DNA from: an uncultured Clostridia bacterium
GTDB lineage: Bacteria > Bacillota > Clostridia > Lachnospirales > CAG-274
Assembly (NCBI GenBank): GCA_944376805.1
Contig: CALWDX010000006.1
Span: 1-64,000, forward strand
Reading direction: 5' to 3'
DNA: 64,000 bases
Shown here: positions 35,456-45,859 of the stretch, one piece after another
How the letters are laid out: each line of letters starts with the position of its first letter
How positions within the stretch are numbered: position 1 is the first letter of the stretch
Notes under the pieces: generated by a model
The model's input: only the letters and a program-made list of their open reading frames with translations
What the model was told of the DNA's origin: nothing
The model's database searches: none
Made by a program: the position numbers and the translations under genes

Positions 35456-36119
35456 ATACAGACTTAAATTTTCTAAAATAGGTAAAATAAAATATACAGG
35501 ACATTTAGATTTACTAAAAATATTTCAAAGAGCTATAAAAAGGTCAAATTTGCCTATATCTTACTCACAAGGTTTTAACCCTCACCAAATAATGAGCTTT
35601 GCAATACCATTACCACTTGGTATGGAAAGTGAAGCAGAGTATATAGATATGCAATTTGATGAAAATTTAGATTGTAATTTTATAAAAGATACATTAAATA
35701 AAAATATGCCAATAGGTATGGAAATTTTAAATGTAGTTAAATTAAAAGAGGGGCAAAAGTCAGCACCTTCTATTGTTTGTATAGGTGAATATGAAATATT
35801 GTTAAATAATAATATTAATAAAAATAATATAGATGAGTTTTTAAAGCAAGAAGAAATAAATATTGAAAGAATTAGTAAAAAAAGAGGTAAAGAAACTATA
35901 AAAACTGTTAATATTAAAGAAGATATATTTAATATAGAAATTATAGAAAATAATAAAATAAAAACTATAATTTCAACAGGTAGTGCTAAAAATTTAAAAC
36001 CAGATATATTAATAGAAAGTTTATATAAATTTTTAAATTTACCTTATGAAAAATATAAAATACATTATAAAAGAACTGCTTTATTTGATGAAAATAAAAT
36101 TCAATTAGATTTATTATAA
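35448..36119 (+). CDS. Radical-SAM-associated protein (TIGR03936/DUF2344)
   Basis: 223 residues. The conserved N-terminus YRLKFSKIGKIKYTGHLDLLKIFQRA and SYSQGFNPHQIMSFAIPLPLGMESEAEY are diagnostic of this family, whose role is unknown but is probably tied to the adjacent radical-SAM enzyme. Start TTG 35448, SD GGTGGAGGTG inside the end of the previous gene; overlap indicates coupling. Confidence 0.88.
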   Translation: MNKYRLKFSKIGKIKYTGHLDLLKIFQRAIKRSNLPISYSQGFNPHQIMSFAIPLPLGMESEAEYIDMQFDENLDCNFIKDTLNKNMPIGMEILNVVKLKEGQKSAPSIVCIGEYEILLNNNINKNNIDEFLKQEEINIERISKKRGKETIKTVNIKEDIFNIEIIENNKIKTIISTGSAKNLKPDILIESLYKFLNLPYEKYKIHYKRTALFDENKIQLDLL

Positions 36120-36132
36120 GTAGGTGTTTAAA

Positions 36133-37530
36133 ATGAATAAAATACTTGTTATAGATACACTTTTTAATTATGAAAGAGCAGGACTTTTAGAAGACAATGA
36201 GCTTAAAGAAGTAACTATTGAAGAAAAAAATAGTTTCAAAGTAGGGGATATATTTATAGCTAAAGTTAAAAATATAGTTCCTAAAAAGTTTGCCTTTGTA
36301 GATTTAGGATATGATAAAAATGCCTTTTTAGGTATAACAGATAAAAAACAAAAAGATTTATATATATTTAATGAAAAAACTAATAAATATACTTTAAATT
36401 TAAAAGAAGGACAAGATATATTAGTTCAAGTAGATAAACAAGGAACAAATTTAAAAGGAGCAAGTGTTACAACAAATTTAACTCTTACAGGAAAATATAT
36501 AGTTTTATTATTAAATGAAAAAAGTATAGCTATATCTAAAAAAATAGATAATAAAGATAAAAGGGAGTTTTTAAAACAATTTGCAAACGAAAATTTGCCA
36601 AAAGATTATGGTATTATTTTTAGGACAAATTGTTTAGAGGCTAGTGAAAAAGAAATACAAGGTGAAGTATTATGTCTTATAGATAAAGGTAAAAATTTAT
36701 TAGAAAAAGCAAATTATATAAAAGCACCTAAAAGACTATTTTGTGCTAAAACAGAGGCTGAAAAAATAATAATAGATATTTTAGATAAAAATGATAAAGT
36801 TATAACTAATACTAAAGAAAGTTATGACAATTTAAAAAAAATATTTAATAATGTAGAATTTTATAATGACAAATTACCTATATTTGAAGCATATAGTATA
36901 GAAAATAAAATTGAAAAGGCTTTTAATAATAAAGTTTGGCTTAAAAGTGGGGGATTTTTAATAATAGATATAGTAGAAGCTATGACTATTATAGATGTAA
37001 ATACTGGGAAAAACATTACAAAGTCTTTTGATGATATGATTTTTAAAACTAATAAAGAGGCATTAGAACAAATAGCCAAAGAAATAAGATTTAGAAATAT
37101 ATCAGGTATTATATTAATAGACCTTATTGATATGAAAAATGAAGAACATAAAAAACAATTAGAATTATATATGAAACAATTATGCAAAAATGACAGAATG
37201 CCTATAAATGTATATTCTATAAATGAACTTGGTATAATGTATATTACTAGAAAAAAATCATTATGTTCCCTTTATGAAATGGTTTCTTCAACCTGTTTTA
37301 TGTGTAATGGTAGTGGTAGAATAAAAAGTGATGAATATGTAGCTAATACTATATTAAATCAAATAATTTCTATATTTTCTAATACTATATACAATAAAGT
37401 TATAGTATACGCTAATAAAAGAGTTTTAAAATATTTAGACATAATTGTTATAAAAGATAAAAAGATAGAATATATAGAAATTGAAACAAGTAAAGTAGAC
37501 TATTTTAAAATAGATAAATTTAAAGAATAA
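36133..37530 (+). CDS. rng: Ribonuclease E/G family endoribonuclease
   Basis: 465-residue RNase G-like enzyme. An S1 RNA-binding domain at about residues 35-120 (VGDIFIAKVKNIVPKKFAFVDLG), then the catalytic region with both metal-binding aspartates (TIIDVNTGK and IILIDLIDM), and the Zn-link CFMCNGSGR near residue 395 used for dimerisation. Start ATG 36133 (SD GTAGGTG); GTG 36124 overlaps the SD. In many Clostridia rplU-rpmA follow; here a hairpin ends the cluster. Confidence 0.92.
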   Translation: MNKILVIDTLFNYERAGLLEDNELKEVTIEEKNSFKVGDIFIAKVKNIVPKKFAFVDLGYDKNAFLGITDKKQKDLYIFNEKTNKYTLNLKEGQDILVQVDKQGTNLKGASVTTNLTLTGKYIVLLLNEKSIAISKKIDNKDKREFLKQFANENLPKDYGIIFRTNCLEASEKEIQGEVLCLIDKGKNLLEKANYIKAPKRLFCAKTEAEKIIIDILDKNDKVITNTKESYDNLKKIFNNVEFYNDKLPIFEAYSIENKIEKAFNNKVWLKSGGFLIIDIVEAMTIIDVNTGKNITKSFDDMIFKTNKEALEQIAKEIRFRNISGIILIDLIDMKNEEHKKQLELYMKQLCKNDRMPINVYSINELGIMYITRKKSLCSLYEMVSSTCFMCNGSGRIKSDEYVANTILNQIISIFSNTIYNKVIVYANKRVLKYLDIIVIKDKKIEYIEIETSKVDYFKIDKFKE

Positions 37531-37545
37531 ATTAATTATAAATAT

Positions 37546-37577
37546 AAGGGTATAGATTTTTCTATACTCTTTATTTA
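37546..37577 (+). terminator. Terminator of the spoIVF-rng cluster
   Basis: AAGGGTATAGA / TCTATACTCTT (one G-U) with TTTT loop and T-rich tail. Confidence 0.8.
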
Positions 37578-37628
37578 TAATCTAAGAAATTTTATAGAGG
37601 TTAAAAATATAAATAAAAGTTGTATATC

Positions 37629-37657
37629 TTGACAATTTTATATAAAAAAGATAAAAT
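37629..37657 (+). promoter_or_regulatory. rny promoter
   Basis: TTGACA (37629-37634), 17 nt, TAAAAT (37652-37657). Confidence 0.75.
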
Positions 37658-37743
37658 ATACATTGAGGTATCTTTAATGAATTTTAATAATATCTTAACT
37701 ATTTTTATAATATAAAAACGTCTAAAATAAATTTAGTAAGGAG

Positions 37744-39303
37744 GTGTTCTTTCTGGACGTAAAATACATAGTTACTATTATAATAAGTTGTATTGTATCA
37801 ATTATTATTGGTGGCTTAATTGGTTTTGCTATGCGTAAAAAAGTTGCTGAAGCAACAATAGGTTCAGCAGAAAAAGAGGCAGACAATATTTTAATAAATG
37901 CCAAAAAAGAAGCAGAAGCTAAGAAAAAAGAAATTTTACTTGAGGCTAAAGAAGAAAGTCTTAAAGTAAAAAATGAAATAGAAAAAGAAAGTAAAGAAAG
38001 AAAACAAGAAATTCAAAAGTTTGAAAAAAGACTTATACAAAAAGAAGAAGCTCTTGATAAAAGAAGTCAAACTCTTGAAAAGAAAGAAGAATTACATCAA
38101 GAAAAAGTTTTAAAATTAGAGGAAGAAAAACAAAATATAGACCAGATATCTAACAAAAAACTAGAAGAACTTGAAAGAATATCAGGTTTTACAACAGAAC
38201 AAGCTAAAGATTATCTTTTATCTAATTTAGAAGATGAGCTTATTCACGAAAAGGCACTTCGTATAAAAGAAATGGAAGCTAATGTGAAACAAGAAGCAGA
38301 TAAAAAGGCAAAACAAATAATAGGGCTTGCAATACAAAGATGTGCTGTAGACCATGTTGCAGAAAGTACTGTTTCAGTTGTTCCTTTACCTAATGATGAA
38401 ATGAAAGGTAGAATAATAGGGCGTGAAGGTAGAAATATTAGAGCAATAGAATCTCTTACAGGTATAGATATTATAATAGATGATACACCAGAAGCAGTTA
38501 TTTTATCAGGTTTTGACCCTATGAAAAGAGAAATCGCTCGTATAGCATTAGAAAAACTTATTTTAGATGGTAGAGTACATCCAGCTAAAATAGAAGAAAT
38601 GGTAGAAAAAGCTAAAAAAGAAGTAGAAATGATGATAAGAGAAGAAGGGGAAAGTGCTTGTTTTGAAATAGGTGCACATGGTGTTCACCCAGAACTTATA
38701 AGATTGTTAGGTAAAATGAAGTTTAGAACAAGCTATGGACAAAATGTTTTAAAACATTCTTTAGAAGTAGCTCACTTAACAGGTATTATGGCTAGTGAAC
38801 TTGGTTTAGATGTTACACTTGCAAAAAGAGCAGGTCTTTTACATGATATAGGTAAAGCTATAGATTATGATGAAGAAGGTTCACATGTTGAATTAGGTTC
38901 TTCTCTATGTAGAAAATATAAAGAAAATAATATAGTTATAAATGCTATAGAATCACATCATGGTGATACAGAACCAACTTCTTTAATATCAGTATTAGTT
39001 CAAGCAGCAGATGCAATATCAGCAGCAAGACCAGGAGCAAGAAGAGAAACTTTAGAAACTTATATAAAAAGATTACAAAATCTTGAAAATATAGCAGATA
39101 GTTTTGAAGGTGTAGAAAAGTCTTTTGCTATACAAGCTGGACGTGAACTTAGAATAATGATTTCACCAGAAACTATTGATGATGATGGACTTGTTCTTTT
39201 AGCTAGAGAAATATCTAAAAAGATAGAAGAAGAATTAGAATATCCAGGACAAATAAAAGTAAATTTAATTAGAGAAACTAGGGCTATAGATTACGCTAAA
39301 TAA
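37744..39303 (+). CDS. rny: Ribonuclease Y
   Basis: About 519-residue membrane-anchored endoribonuclease that initiates mRNA decay. N-terminal membrane helix ([19 protein letters not shown]), a long coiled coil to about residue 200, a KH domain with [20 protein letters not shown], and an HD domain with [10 protein letters not shown]; the C-terminus [11 protein letters not shown] matches orthologs. The start is odd: GTG 37744 overlaps the SD AAGGAGG, whereas CTG 37753 (giving xDVKYIVT) is ideally spaced; no ATG is available. Confidence 0.95.
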   Translation: MFFLDVKYIVTIIISCIVSIIIGGLIGFAMRKKVAEATIGSAEKEADNILINAKKEAEAKKKEILLEAKEESLKVKNEIEKESKERKQEIQKFEKRLIQKEEALDKRSQTLEKKEELHQEKVLKLEEEKQNIDQISNKKLEELERISGFTTEQAKDYLLSNLEDELIHEKALRIKEMEANVKQEADKKAKQIIGLAIQRCAVDHVAESTVSVVPLPNDEMKGRIIGREGRNIRAIESLTGIDIIIDDTPEAVILSGFDPMKREIARIALEKLILDGRVHPAKIEEMVEKAKKEVEMMIREEGESACFEIGAHGVHPELIRLLGKMKFRTSYGQNVLKHSLEVAHLTGIMASELGLDVTLAKRAGLLHDIGKAIDYDEEGSHVELGSSLCRKYKENNIVINAIESHHGDTEPTSLISVLVQAADAISAARPGARRETLETYIKRLQNLENIADSFEGVEKSFAIQAGRELRIMISPETIDDDGLVLLAREISKKIEEELEYPGQIKVNLIRETRAIDYAK

Positions 39304-39313
39304 TATAAGAAGT

Positions 39314-39357
39314 AAAATGTATTTGTCAAATATAATATTCAAATACATTTTATTTTT
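39314..39357 (+). terminator. rny terminator
   Basis: 12-bp AAAATGTATTTG / CAAATACATTTT followed by a T-rich tail. Confidence 0.82.
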
Positions 39358-39385
39358 CTAGGGATATTTAGAAAGTAGGTGTTTT

Positions 39386-40039
39386 ATGAAAAAAGTTGTA
39401 ATATTTGATTTAGATGGGACTTTAGTAGATTCTATAGGTTCAATTGCGAGTGCTTGTAATGAAGCATTGTTAAAAAATGGTCTTAAAGAAAGAAGCATTA
39501 ATGAGTATAAATATTTTGCAGGTGATGGAGCTTTAGAACTTGTAAAAAGAGCAGTATATGCTAGTGGTGACACTAGCTATGAAAAACTGGAAAGTGTTTA
39601 TAATATATATAAAGATATATTTGTTAAAGATTGTACTAGAGATGTTGTTCTATTTGAAAATATAAATAATCTTTTAAGTGAGCTTAAAAATAAAGGAATA
39701 AAGTTGGCTGTTTTATCAAATAAACCACATGAAAGAACATTAGATGTAGTTGATAAAATATTTGGTAAAAATATTTTTGATATAGTAATAGGTTATAAAG
39801 ATGAAGAAACAAAAAAGCCAAATCCATATGGAGCTTTATTAATAGCTAAACAATTTAATGTAGAACCAAAAGATTGTATATATGTAGGTGATACAGATAC
39901 AGATATGCAAACAGGTATAAATGCAGGTATGTATACAGTTGGGGTTACTTGGGGCTTTAGAGATAAACAAGAACTTATAAATAATAATGCAAGTATTATA
40001 ATTGATAATCCTATAGATTTATTAAATTATTTTACATAA
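39386..40039 (+). CDS. HAD-family phosphatase (phosphoglycolate phosphatase-like)
   Basis: 217-residue haloacid-dehalogenase hydrolase. Motif I DLDGTLVDS with nucleophile Asp, motif II LSNKP, motif III Lys in TKKPNPYG, and motif IV VGDTDTDMQTG; the cap domain lies between I and II. Gph-like sequence, but substrate specificity in this family is unreliable from sequence. SD AGTAGGTG. Confidence 0.88.
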   Translation: MKKVVIFDLDGTLVDSIGSIASACNEALLKNGLKERSINEYKYFAGDGALELVKRAVYASGDTSYEKLESVYNIYKDIFVKDCTRDVVLFENINNLLSELKNKGIKLAVLSNKPHERTLDVVDKIFGKNIFDIVIGYKDEETKKPNPYGALLIAKQFNVEPKDCIYVGDTDTDMQTGINAGMYTVGVTWGFRDKQELINNNASIIIDNPIDLLNYFT

Positions 40040-40073
40040 ATTTTAATAAAATAAAAATGAAAGGTGGAAAACA

Positions 40074-42461
40074 ATGAAAAGTATTGTTATAGTTGGTTCA
40101 GGTGTAGGTGGATTAACAGCAGGTGCAAAACTTGCAAAACAAGGATATAATGTTACAGTAATAGAAAAACATTTTGTTGCTGGTGGATATTCTACAAATT
40201 TTGTTAGAAAAGCTAAAACAGGTGAAAAAGTAACTTTTGATGTATCTTTACATGGAATAGGTGACTTAAATAGCGATAGAAACTTTTATAAACAATTAGA
40301 TGAAATAGGAGTATTTGAAAAAGTTAAACCTATTAGAAAAAAAGAAACAGCAACAGTTATGTTTAATAATGGGGAGTTTTTTGATATTCCAGATAGTTTT
40401 AAAAAATATAAGCAAGAGCTTATAAATAAATTTCCAAATGAAAAAATAGGAATAGAAAATTTATTTTGTTTTTTAAAAGTATTTGATGAAGATATGGAAA
40501 AAACTGTATGGACTGATAGGGAAATGCCTAAATACATACATAAATTACAAAATATTACTTTATATGAGTTTTTAAAACAATATATTAATGATGAAAAATG
40601 TATTGACCTGTTTTGTTTCTTATGGTTATATTATGGATTACCTGCAAAAGAATTAAATGCGTATTATTATTTAGCTGCTTGGCTTGGATATCATATAGGT
40701 GGAACATACTATATAGAAGGTGGTTCTGGTGCATTAAGTAAAGCACTTGTTGATATAATAGAAGAAAATGGTGGACATATTGTATTAAAAGAAGAAGTTA
40801 TAGAAGTAGAAACAAAAAATAATAAAATAGTTTCAGTTGTAACAGATAAAGGTAAAAAATTTAAAGCTGATGTATTTATAATAAATGGTTGTGTTGAAAG
40901 AGTTCTAGAATGTGTTGATAATAATGCATTAGTTATTGATTATATAAGAAATTTAGAGAAAAAAAGTATAGGTTGTAGTTTAACACAATTATATATAGGT
41001 ACAGATTGTGACCCAACAGAATTAGGAATTGATAAAGCTGATTTCTTTTTTGATTATGAAGAACCTTCTCAATCTGGTTATGAATATGCAAAACAAGCTA
41101 ATTATGAGAAAATACATTTTGGACTTGTAAACTATAATTTATTAGACCCTAACTTAAATAAAAATACAGGATTTATATGTATAACATTAGGTGATTTTGA
41201 GGAAAACTGGCCAGAAAGAAATACAGAAGAATATAAAGCTAAAAAAGAAGAAGTTACAAACATACTTTTAAATAGATTATATAAACATTTTCCTAAAACA
41301 GAAGGACATGTTGTTATAACAGAACTTGGAACACCAAGGACTATGGAAAGATATACAAATAATAGAGCTGGTGCAGTGTATGGATTTGCACAAGATGTAG
41401 AAAATGGTGGTTTTAATAGATTATCTGTAAAAACACCTTTTGAAAATGGTTATTTAGCTAGTGCTTGGACACAACCAGGTGGTGGTTATCAAGGAGCAAT
41501 GTTAGCTGGTATAATTTGTGGAAATATTATTTTAGATAAATACTCTTTAGAAGAACCTAATTTAAAACAATATGATGTTTTAGAACCTAATATGTTTATG
41601 TCAGGTATGATAGAAGACGCAAATAAAAAATATACAAAAAATGTAGTAGCAAAGTATCTTTTTAATTTTAAAGATATAAATAAAAAATATGTTGTAAAAG
41701 TTGATAATGGAAAAGTATTTTTAGATAAAGATATAAATGATATAGATACTGAAATTATATGTAATTATAAAACTTGGTGTGATGTATCTAATAATAAAAT
41801 ATCAGGCGAAACTGCTTTTAGAGAAGGTGGTTTAAAAGTTAAAGGAAATATAGATAAATTTAGAATATTAACTAAAATTTTTGAGCCAATAAAAGAAGAA
41901 AAACCTGTTATAAGAAAACTAGTAAGAGGGGATATAATATTTCCACTAGCATTAGCACCATTTATTTTTTATTGGGCAACTTCTAATTTACATATAGCAT
42001 ATTTAAGTTATGGAAAATATTTAATGGTTTCTATTTTTTATACATTATTAGTTATTCCTATATTTAAACCTAAATATGTAAGAAATCAAATTACAAATTT
42101 AGAAAAAGTTAATATAATTACATTTTCTTTAATGTGGATATTAGATATTATGATGTATAATGAAATATATATTAATTCTTTAGAACTTATATTACCATTA
42201 GCATTAATTATATTTGCCTTTAAAGGTGAAAATATCATATCACAATATACAAAACTTGGATTTGTTGAAAGTGTATCAAAAACAAAATTATTTAATAAAA
42301 TAAATAGAAATTTATCTTTAATGTGGGCAGTAATATTTATAGTACAATTTTTAGTTGCTAAAGTATTAATTACTGAACCTACAGGTAGTATAGTTTATAT
42401 ATTAAGTGCTATAGGTGGTATAATTTCATTTACCTACCCTAAAAAAGCTATGGGAAATTAA
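40074..42461 (+). CDS. FAD-dependent oxidoreductase fused to SCP2-like and membrane domains
   Basis: 795 residues. Residues 1-490 form a CrtI/phytoene-desaturase-like flavoprotein: dinucleotide motif GSGVGGLTAG at 8-17, EKHFVAGGYS, and a C-terminal FAD motif near GGGYQGAMLAG. About 530-600 is an SCP2-like lipid-binding segment (DTEIICNYKTWCDVSNNKISGETAFREGGLKVKGN). From about 620 there are six or so membrane helices. It likely acts on a lipid or isoprenoid at the membrane; substrate unknown. SD AAGGTGG. No carotenoid genes nearby. Confidence 0.78.
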   Translation: MKSIVIVGSGVGGLTAGAKLAKQGYNVTVIEKHFVAGGYSTNFVRKAKTGEKVTFDVSLHGIGDLNSDRNFYKQLDEIGVFEKVKPIRKKETATVMFNNGEFFDIPDSFKKYKQELINKFPNEKIGIENLFCFLKVFDEDMEKTVWTDREMPKYIHKLQNITLYEFLKQYINDEKCIDLFCFLWLYYGLPAKELNAYYYLAAWLGYHIGGTYYIEGGSGALSKALVDIIEENGGHIVLKEEVIEVETKNNKIVSVVTDKGKKFKADVFIINGCVERVLECVDNNALVIDYIRNLEKKSIGCSLTQLYIGTDCDPTELGIDKADFFFDYEEPSQSGYEYAKQANYEKIHFGLVNYNLLDPNLNKNTGFICITLGDFEENWPERNTEEYKAKKEEVTNILLNRLYKHFPKTEGHVVITELGTPRTMERYTNNRAGAVYGFAQDVENGGFNRLSVKTPFENGYLASAWTQPGGGYQGAMLAGIICGNIILDKYSLEEPNLKQYDVLEPNMFMSGMIEDANKKYTKNVVAKYLFNFKDINKKYVVKVDNGKVFLDKDINDIDTEIICNYKTWCDVSNNKISGETAFREGGLKVKGNIDKFRILTKIFEPIKEEKPVIRKLVRGDIIFPLALAPFIFYWATSNLHIAYLSYGKYLMVSIFYTLLVIPIFKPKYVRNQITNLEKVNIITFSLMWILDIMMYNEIYINSLELILPLALIIFAFKGENIISQYTKLGFVESVSKTKLFNKINRNLSLMWAVIFIVQFLVAKVLITEPTGSIVYILSAIGGIISFTYPKKAMGN

Positions 42462-42787
42462 AAAATATCTATATTTTATATATTTTATATATTTTATATA
42501 AAAAAATTACAATGAAAATAAAAAGTATACTAAAATACTAGTATATAAAAATTAATAAATATGTATTTTTAGTAATACAATTTTTTATAAATAGTTTAGT
42601 AAATATAAGTAATATATTATATATTTTATCATATTTATAAAAAATAAATGTATATATATAAATTATTATGATTATTTTTTACAATAAATTTTACTTTAAA
42701 AAAATTTTATTGAAATTATTAACATTTATATATATAATTACTTATAAGTTATATTTTTAGTAAATATTTTAAATTAGGAGGGGTTTT
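42462..42787. other. Very AT-rich intergenic region before the liv operon
   Basis: 326 bp with almost no G or C. It contains a 9-nt tandem repeat (ATATTTTAT, 3.3 copies, 42471-42500) and a weak CodY-like sequence AATTTTATTGAAATT at 42703-42717 (three mismatches). Promoter boxes cannot be assigned with confidence, and no coding frame or stable hairpin is seen. Confidence 0.6.
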
Positions 42788-43933
42788 ATGAAACTAAAGA
42801 AATTTATAGCTTTAGCTACAGCAACAGTTATGTCATTATCTATGGTTGCTTGTAGTAATAGTACTAGTGGAAAAGGAAATAATCCCAATAAAATAGTCCT
42901 TGGCACAATGGGACCGCTTACAGGTAGTAATGCAATTTATGGTATTAGTACAGCTAATGGTATTAAATTAGCAGCAGAACAAAAACAAACAGTATTAGGA
43001 AAACCAGTTGAAATTCTATCTGTTGATGATAAAGCTGACCAAACAGAAGCAGTTAATGCTTATAATAAATTTGTTAATAATGATGGTGTAGCAGGGGTAG
43101 TTGGTGCTACTACAAGTGGAGCATCACTAAGTGTAGCTATAACTTCTGCAAAATATGGAACACCTATATTAACACCAACAGGTACAGTACCAGAAATCAC
43201 AACATCTGGTGATAATGTATTTAGAGCTTGTTATACAGACCCATTTCAAGGTGAAATAATGGCACAATTTGCTTTTGAAAATTTAGGGCTTAAAAAAGTT
43301 GCTATTATGGAAAATATAGATTCTTCTTATTCTGAAGGATTAAAGAATAGTTTTATTGCTAAATTTGAAGAATTAGGTGGAGAAATTGTTGCAAGTGAAG
43401 GTTATAAAGATTCTGATAAAGACTTTAAAGCACAGCTTACAAAAATAGCATCAGTTACTCCAGAAGCTTTATTTATTCCAGATTATTATACACAGGCATA
43501 TTTAATAGCTAGTCAAGCTAAAGATAGTGGTCTTAAAGATACAATCTTATTAGGTGGTGACGGTTGGGATGGTATGCATACTATTGCACAAGATACTTCC
43601 ATAGTAGAAAATTCATATTTCTGTAGTCATTTTTCTTTAGAAGACCAAGATCCAGTTGTACAAGATTTTATTAATACATATAAAACAAAATATGGTGAAA
43701 ATCCTACTGCTTTTTCTGCTTTAGGTTATGATGCAGCTAACATTATGATGAATGCAATAGAAACAGCAGGTAGTACAGATTCTAAAGCTATTGTTGAAGC
43801 TATTAAAAATACACAATATCAAGGCGTTACTGGAAATATTAAGTTTGATGAAAATGGCGACCCTATAAAAGGTGTATCTATTATTCAAATACAAGATGGA
43901 CAATATAAATTATTTGATAAAATAGAAAAATAA
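42788..43933 (+). CDS. livJ: ABC transporter substrate-binding lipoprotein (LivJ type)
   Basis: 381-residue lipoprotein anchored outside the membrane. Lipobox MVAC gives a mature N-terminal Cys at about residue 22. The type I periplasmic-binding fold shows KIVLGTMGPLTGSNAIYGIS and GVVGATTSGASLSVA. Homologs bind branched-chain amino acids or short amides. SD AGGAGGGG. A terminator separates it from livH, so it may be made in excess over the permease. Confidence 0.92.
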   Translation: MKLKKFIALATATVMSLSMVACSNSTSGKGNNPNKIVLGTMGPLTGSNAIYGISTANGIKLAAEQKQTVLGKPVEILSVDDKADQTEAVNAYNKFVNNDGVAGVVGATTSGASLSVAITSAKYGTPILTPTGTVPEITTSGDNVFRACYTDPFQGEIMAQFAFENLGLKKVAIMENIDSSYSEGLKNSFIAKFEELGGEIVASEGYKDSDKDFKAQLTKIASVTPEALFIPDYYTQAYLIASQAKDSGLKDTILLGGDGWDGMHTIAQDTSIVENSYFCSHFSLEDQDPVVQDFINTYKTKYGENPTAFSALGYDAANIMMNAIETAGSTDSKAIVEAIKNTQYQGVTGNIKFDENGDPIKGVSIIQIQDGQYKLFDKIEK

Positions 43934-43939
43934 AATATT

Positions 43940-43972
43940 AAATTAAGGGAGATGTTATCTCCCTTAATTTTT
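43940..43972 (+). terminator. Attenuating terminator between livJ and livH
   Basis: AAATTAAGGGAGAT / ATCTCCCTTAATTT, 14-bp stem, GTT loop, T tail. Partial read-through would give higher expression of the binding protein. Confidence 0.88.
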
Positions 43973-44006
43973 ATAAATATATAATATTAAAGTAAGGAGT
44001 TGGAGT

Positions 44007-44876
44007 ATGGACTTTTTTAATCAATTAATAAATGGTATAAGTATAGGAAGTGTTTATGCCCTTGTAGCTCTTGGCTATACTATGGTTTATGGTATTGTAA
44101 AGCTTATAAATTTTGCTCATGGTGATATAATAATGCTTGGCTCATATTTTATATTAATATTAACTAAAAGTATGGGTATGCCTTTTTGGTTATCTGTAAT
44201 AGCATCTATGTTATTTTGTGCAATTTTTGGTGTATTAATAGAAAAAATTGCTTATAAGCCACTTAGAAAAGCCCCAAGAATATCAGCACTTATAACGGCA
44301 ATAGGTGTAAGTATATTATTACAAAATATAGTTACATTAATAAAACCAGACCCTATGCCATTTCCTAATGCTTTAACAGGTAGTGTTAGATTTTTAGGTA
44401 TAGATATAGGTTATGTAAATATTATTACTATTATTATATCTTTTGGGCTTATGATTATTTTAAATTTATTTATTAAATATACAAAAGCAGGTAAAGCTAT
44501 GAGAGCAGTATCTGAAGATGAAGGTGCATCTACATTAATGGGGATTAATGTAAATAATACAATAGCTTTAACATTTGCTATAGGTTCAGCACTTGCAGCA
44601 GTTGGTGGTGGTTTATATGGTGTATCTTATAAACTTATAGAACCAACAATTGGTTCAGTTTTTGGACTTAAAGCGTTTATTGCAGCAGTAATAGGTGGTA
44701 TAGGAACAATACCCGGTGCAGTAATAGGTGGTTTAATAATGGGACTTGTAGAAACTTTTACAAAAGCATACATATCAACAAATCTTACAGATGTAATTGT
44801 TTTTGCTGTTCTTATAATAATACTTCTTGTTAAACCAGCAGGGTTACTTGGTAAAAATGTTAAAGAGAAAGTGTAG
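44007..44876 (+). CDS. livH: LivH-type ABC permease
   Basis: 289-residue membrane permease with about eight helices. The start DFFNQLINGISIGSVYALVALGYTMVYGI and the EDEGASTLMGIN coupling-helix segment are characteristic. It forms the transmembrane heterodimer with LivM. SD AAGGAG. Confidence 0.94.
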   Translation: MDFFNQLINGISIGSVYALVALGYTMVYGIVKLINFAHGDIIMLGSYFILILTKSMGMPFWLSVIASMLFCAIFGVLIEKIAYKPLRKAPRISALITAIGVSILLQNIVTLIKPDPMPFPNALTGSVRFLGIDIGYVNIITIIISFGLMIILNLFIKYTKAGKAMRAVSEDEGASTLMGINVNNTIALTFAIGSALAAVGGGLYGVSYKLIEPTIGSVFGLKAFIAAVIGGIGTIPGAVIGGLIMGLVETFTKAYISTNLTDVIVFAVLIIILLVKPAGLLGKNVKEKV

Positions 44877-44885
44877 GTGTGTTAT

Positions 44886-45842
44886 TTGAAGAAATTTAGT
44901 AATTATTTTGTTAATATTATTTGTGTTTTATTATTATATGGTATAATATTTTCTTTAATAAGCACAGGAGTACTTAACAATTATTATCAAGGTATATTAG
45001 TGCTTATAATGATTAGTATAATACTTTCGGTTAGTCTTAACCTTGTTACAGGCTTTTTAGGTCAACTTACTTTAGGTCACGCAGGTTTTATGGCTGTTGG
45101 TGCATATACTTCAGCTATTTTTACAAAATATGTAGATTTACCAGCAGGTGTAGAATTTTTAATAGCTTTAATATTATCAGGACTTTTAGCAGCTGTTTTT
45201 GGTATTATAATAGGTATACCAGCATTAAGACTTAGAGGTGATTATATAGCTATATTAACACTTGGTTTTGGTGAAATGATAAGAGGGCTTATTGTATATT
45301 TTTCAAATATAACAGGTGGTGCTAAAGGTTTTATAGGTATAGACTATTATTCTAATTTTACAATAGTATTTATTATAACAGTTTTAACTATATACATATT
45401 AAATGCTCTTATTAATTCAAGACACGGTAGAGCTATACTTTCTATTAGAGAAGATGAAATAGCAGCAGAAGCATCTGGTATAAATACAGTTTATTATAAA
45501 ATATTTGCTTTTTCTGTATCAGCATTTTTTGCAGGTATTGCAGGTAGTTTATTTGCACATTATCAAATGGTATTAGACCCAGTAAAATTTAATTACAATT
45601 ATTCTATTGAAATTTTAATAATGGTTGTTTTAGGTGGTATGGGAAGTATGACAGGCTCAATTATAGCTACAATAGTATTAGTTGCTATACCTCAAATATT
45701 AATAGAATTTTCACAATATAGGATGCTTATATATTCTTTATTGTTAATAATTATAATGATATTTAAACCATCAGGTTTATTTGGTAGATACGAATTTTCT
45801 ATGACTAGATTAATAAATAAAATTATAAATAAAAATAAATAA
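44886..45842 (+). CDS. livM: LivM-type ABC permease
   Basis: About 318-residue partner permease; GFLGQLTLGHAGFMAVGAYTSA, IPALRLRGDYIAILTLGFGEM and REDEIAAEASGIN are LivM hallmarks. TTG 44886 is preferred: TAGGTG, at the livH stop, is 6 nt upstream, whereas GTG 44877 lies inside it. Confidence 0.93.
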   Translation: MKKFSNYFVNIICVLLLYGIIFSLISTGVLNNYYQGILVLIMISIILSVSLNLVTGFLGQLTLGHAGFMAVGAYTSAIFTKYVDLPAGVEFLIALILSGLLAAVFGIIIGIPALRLRGDYIAILTLGFGEMIRGLIVYFSNITGGAKGFIGIDYYSNFTIVFIITVLTIYILNALINSRHGRAILSIREDEIAAEASGINTVYYKIFAFSVSAFFAGIAGSLFAHYQMVLDPVKFNYNYSIEILIMVVLGGMGSMTGSIIATIVLVAIPQILIEFSQYRMLIYSLLLIIIMIFKPSGLFGRYEFSMTRLINKIINKNK

Positions 45843-45859
45843 GAAAGGAGGAATAAAAA

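Noticed and set aside
42703-42717. CodY-like box before livJ (AATTTTATTGAAATT)
   Set aside because: Three mismatches to the consensus in almost pure AT sequence; chance is likely, though regulation by CodY would make sense.
43940-43972. Split of livJ from the rest as separate transcription units
   Set aside because: The terminator is likely partial; I see no clear new promoter before livH and the gene order is a normal liv operon.
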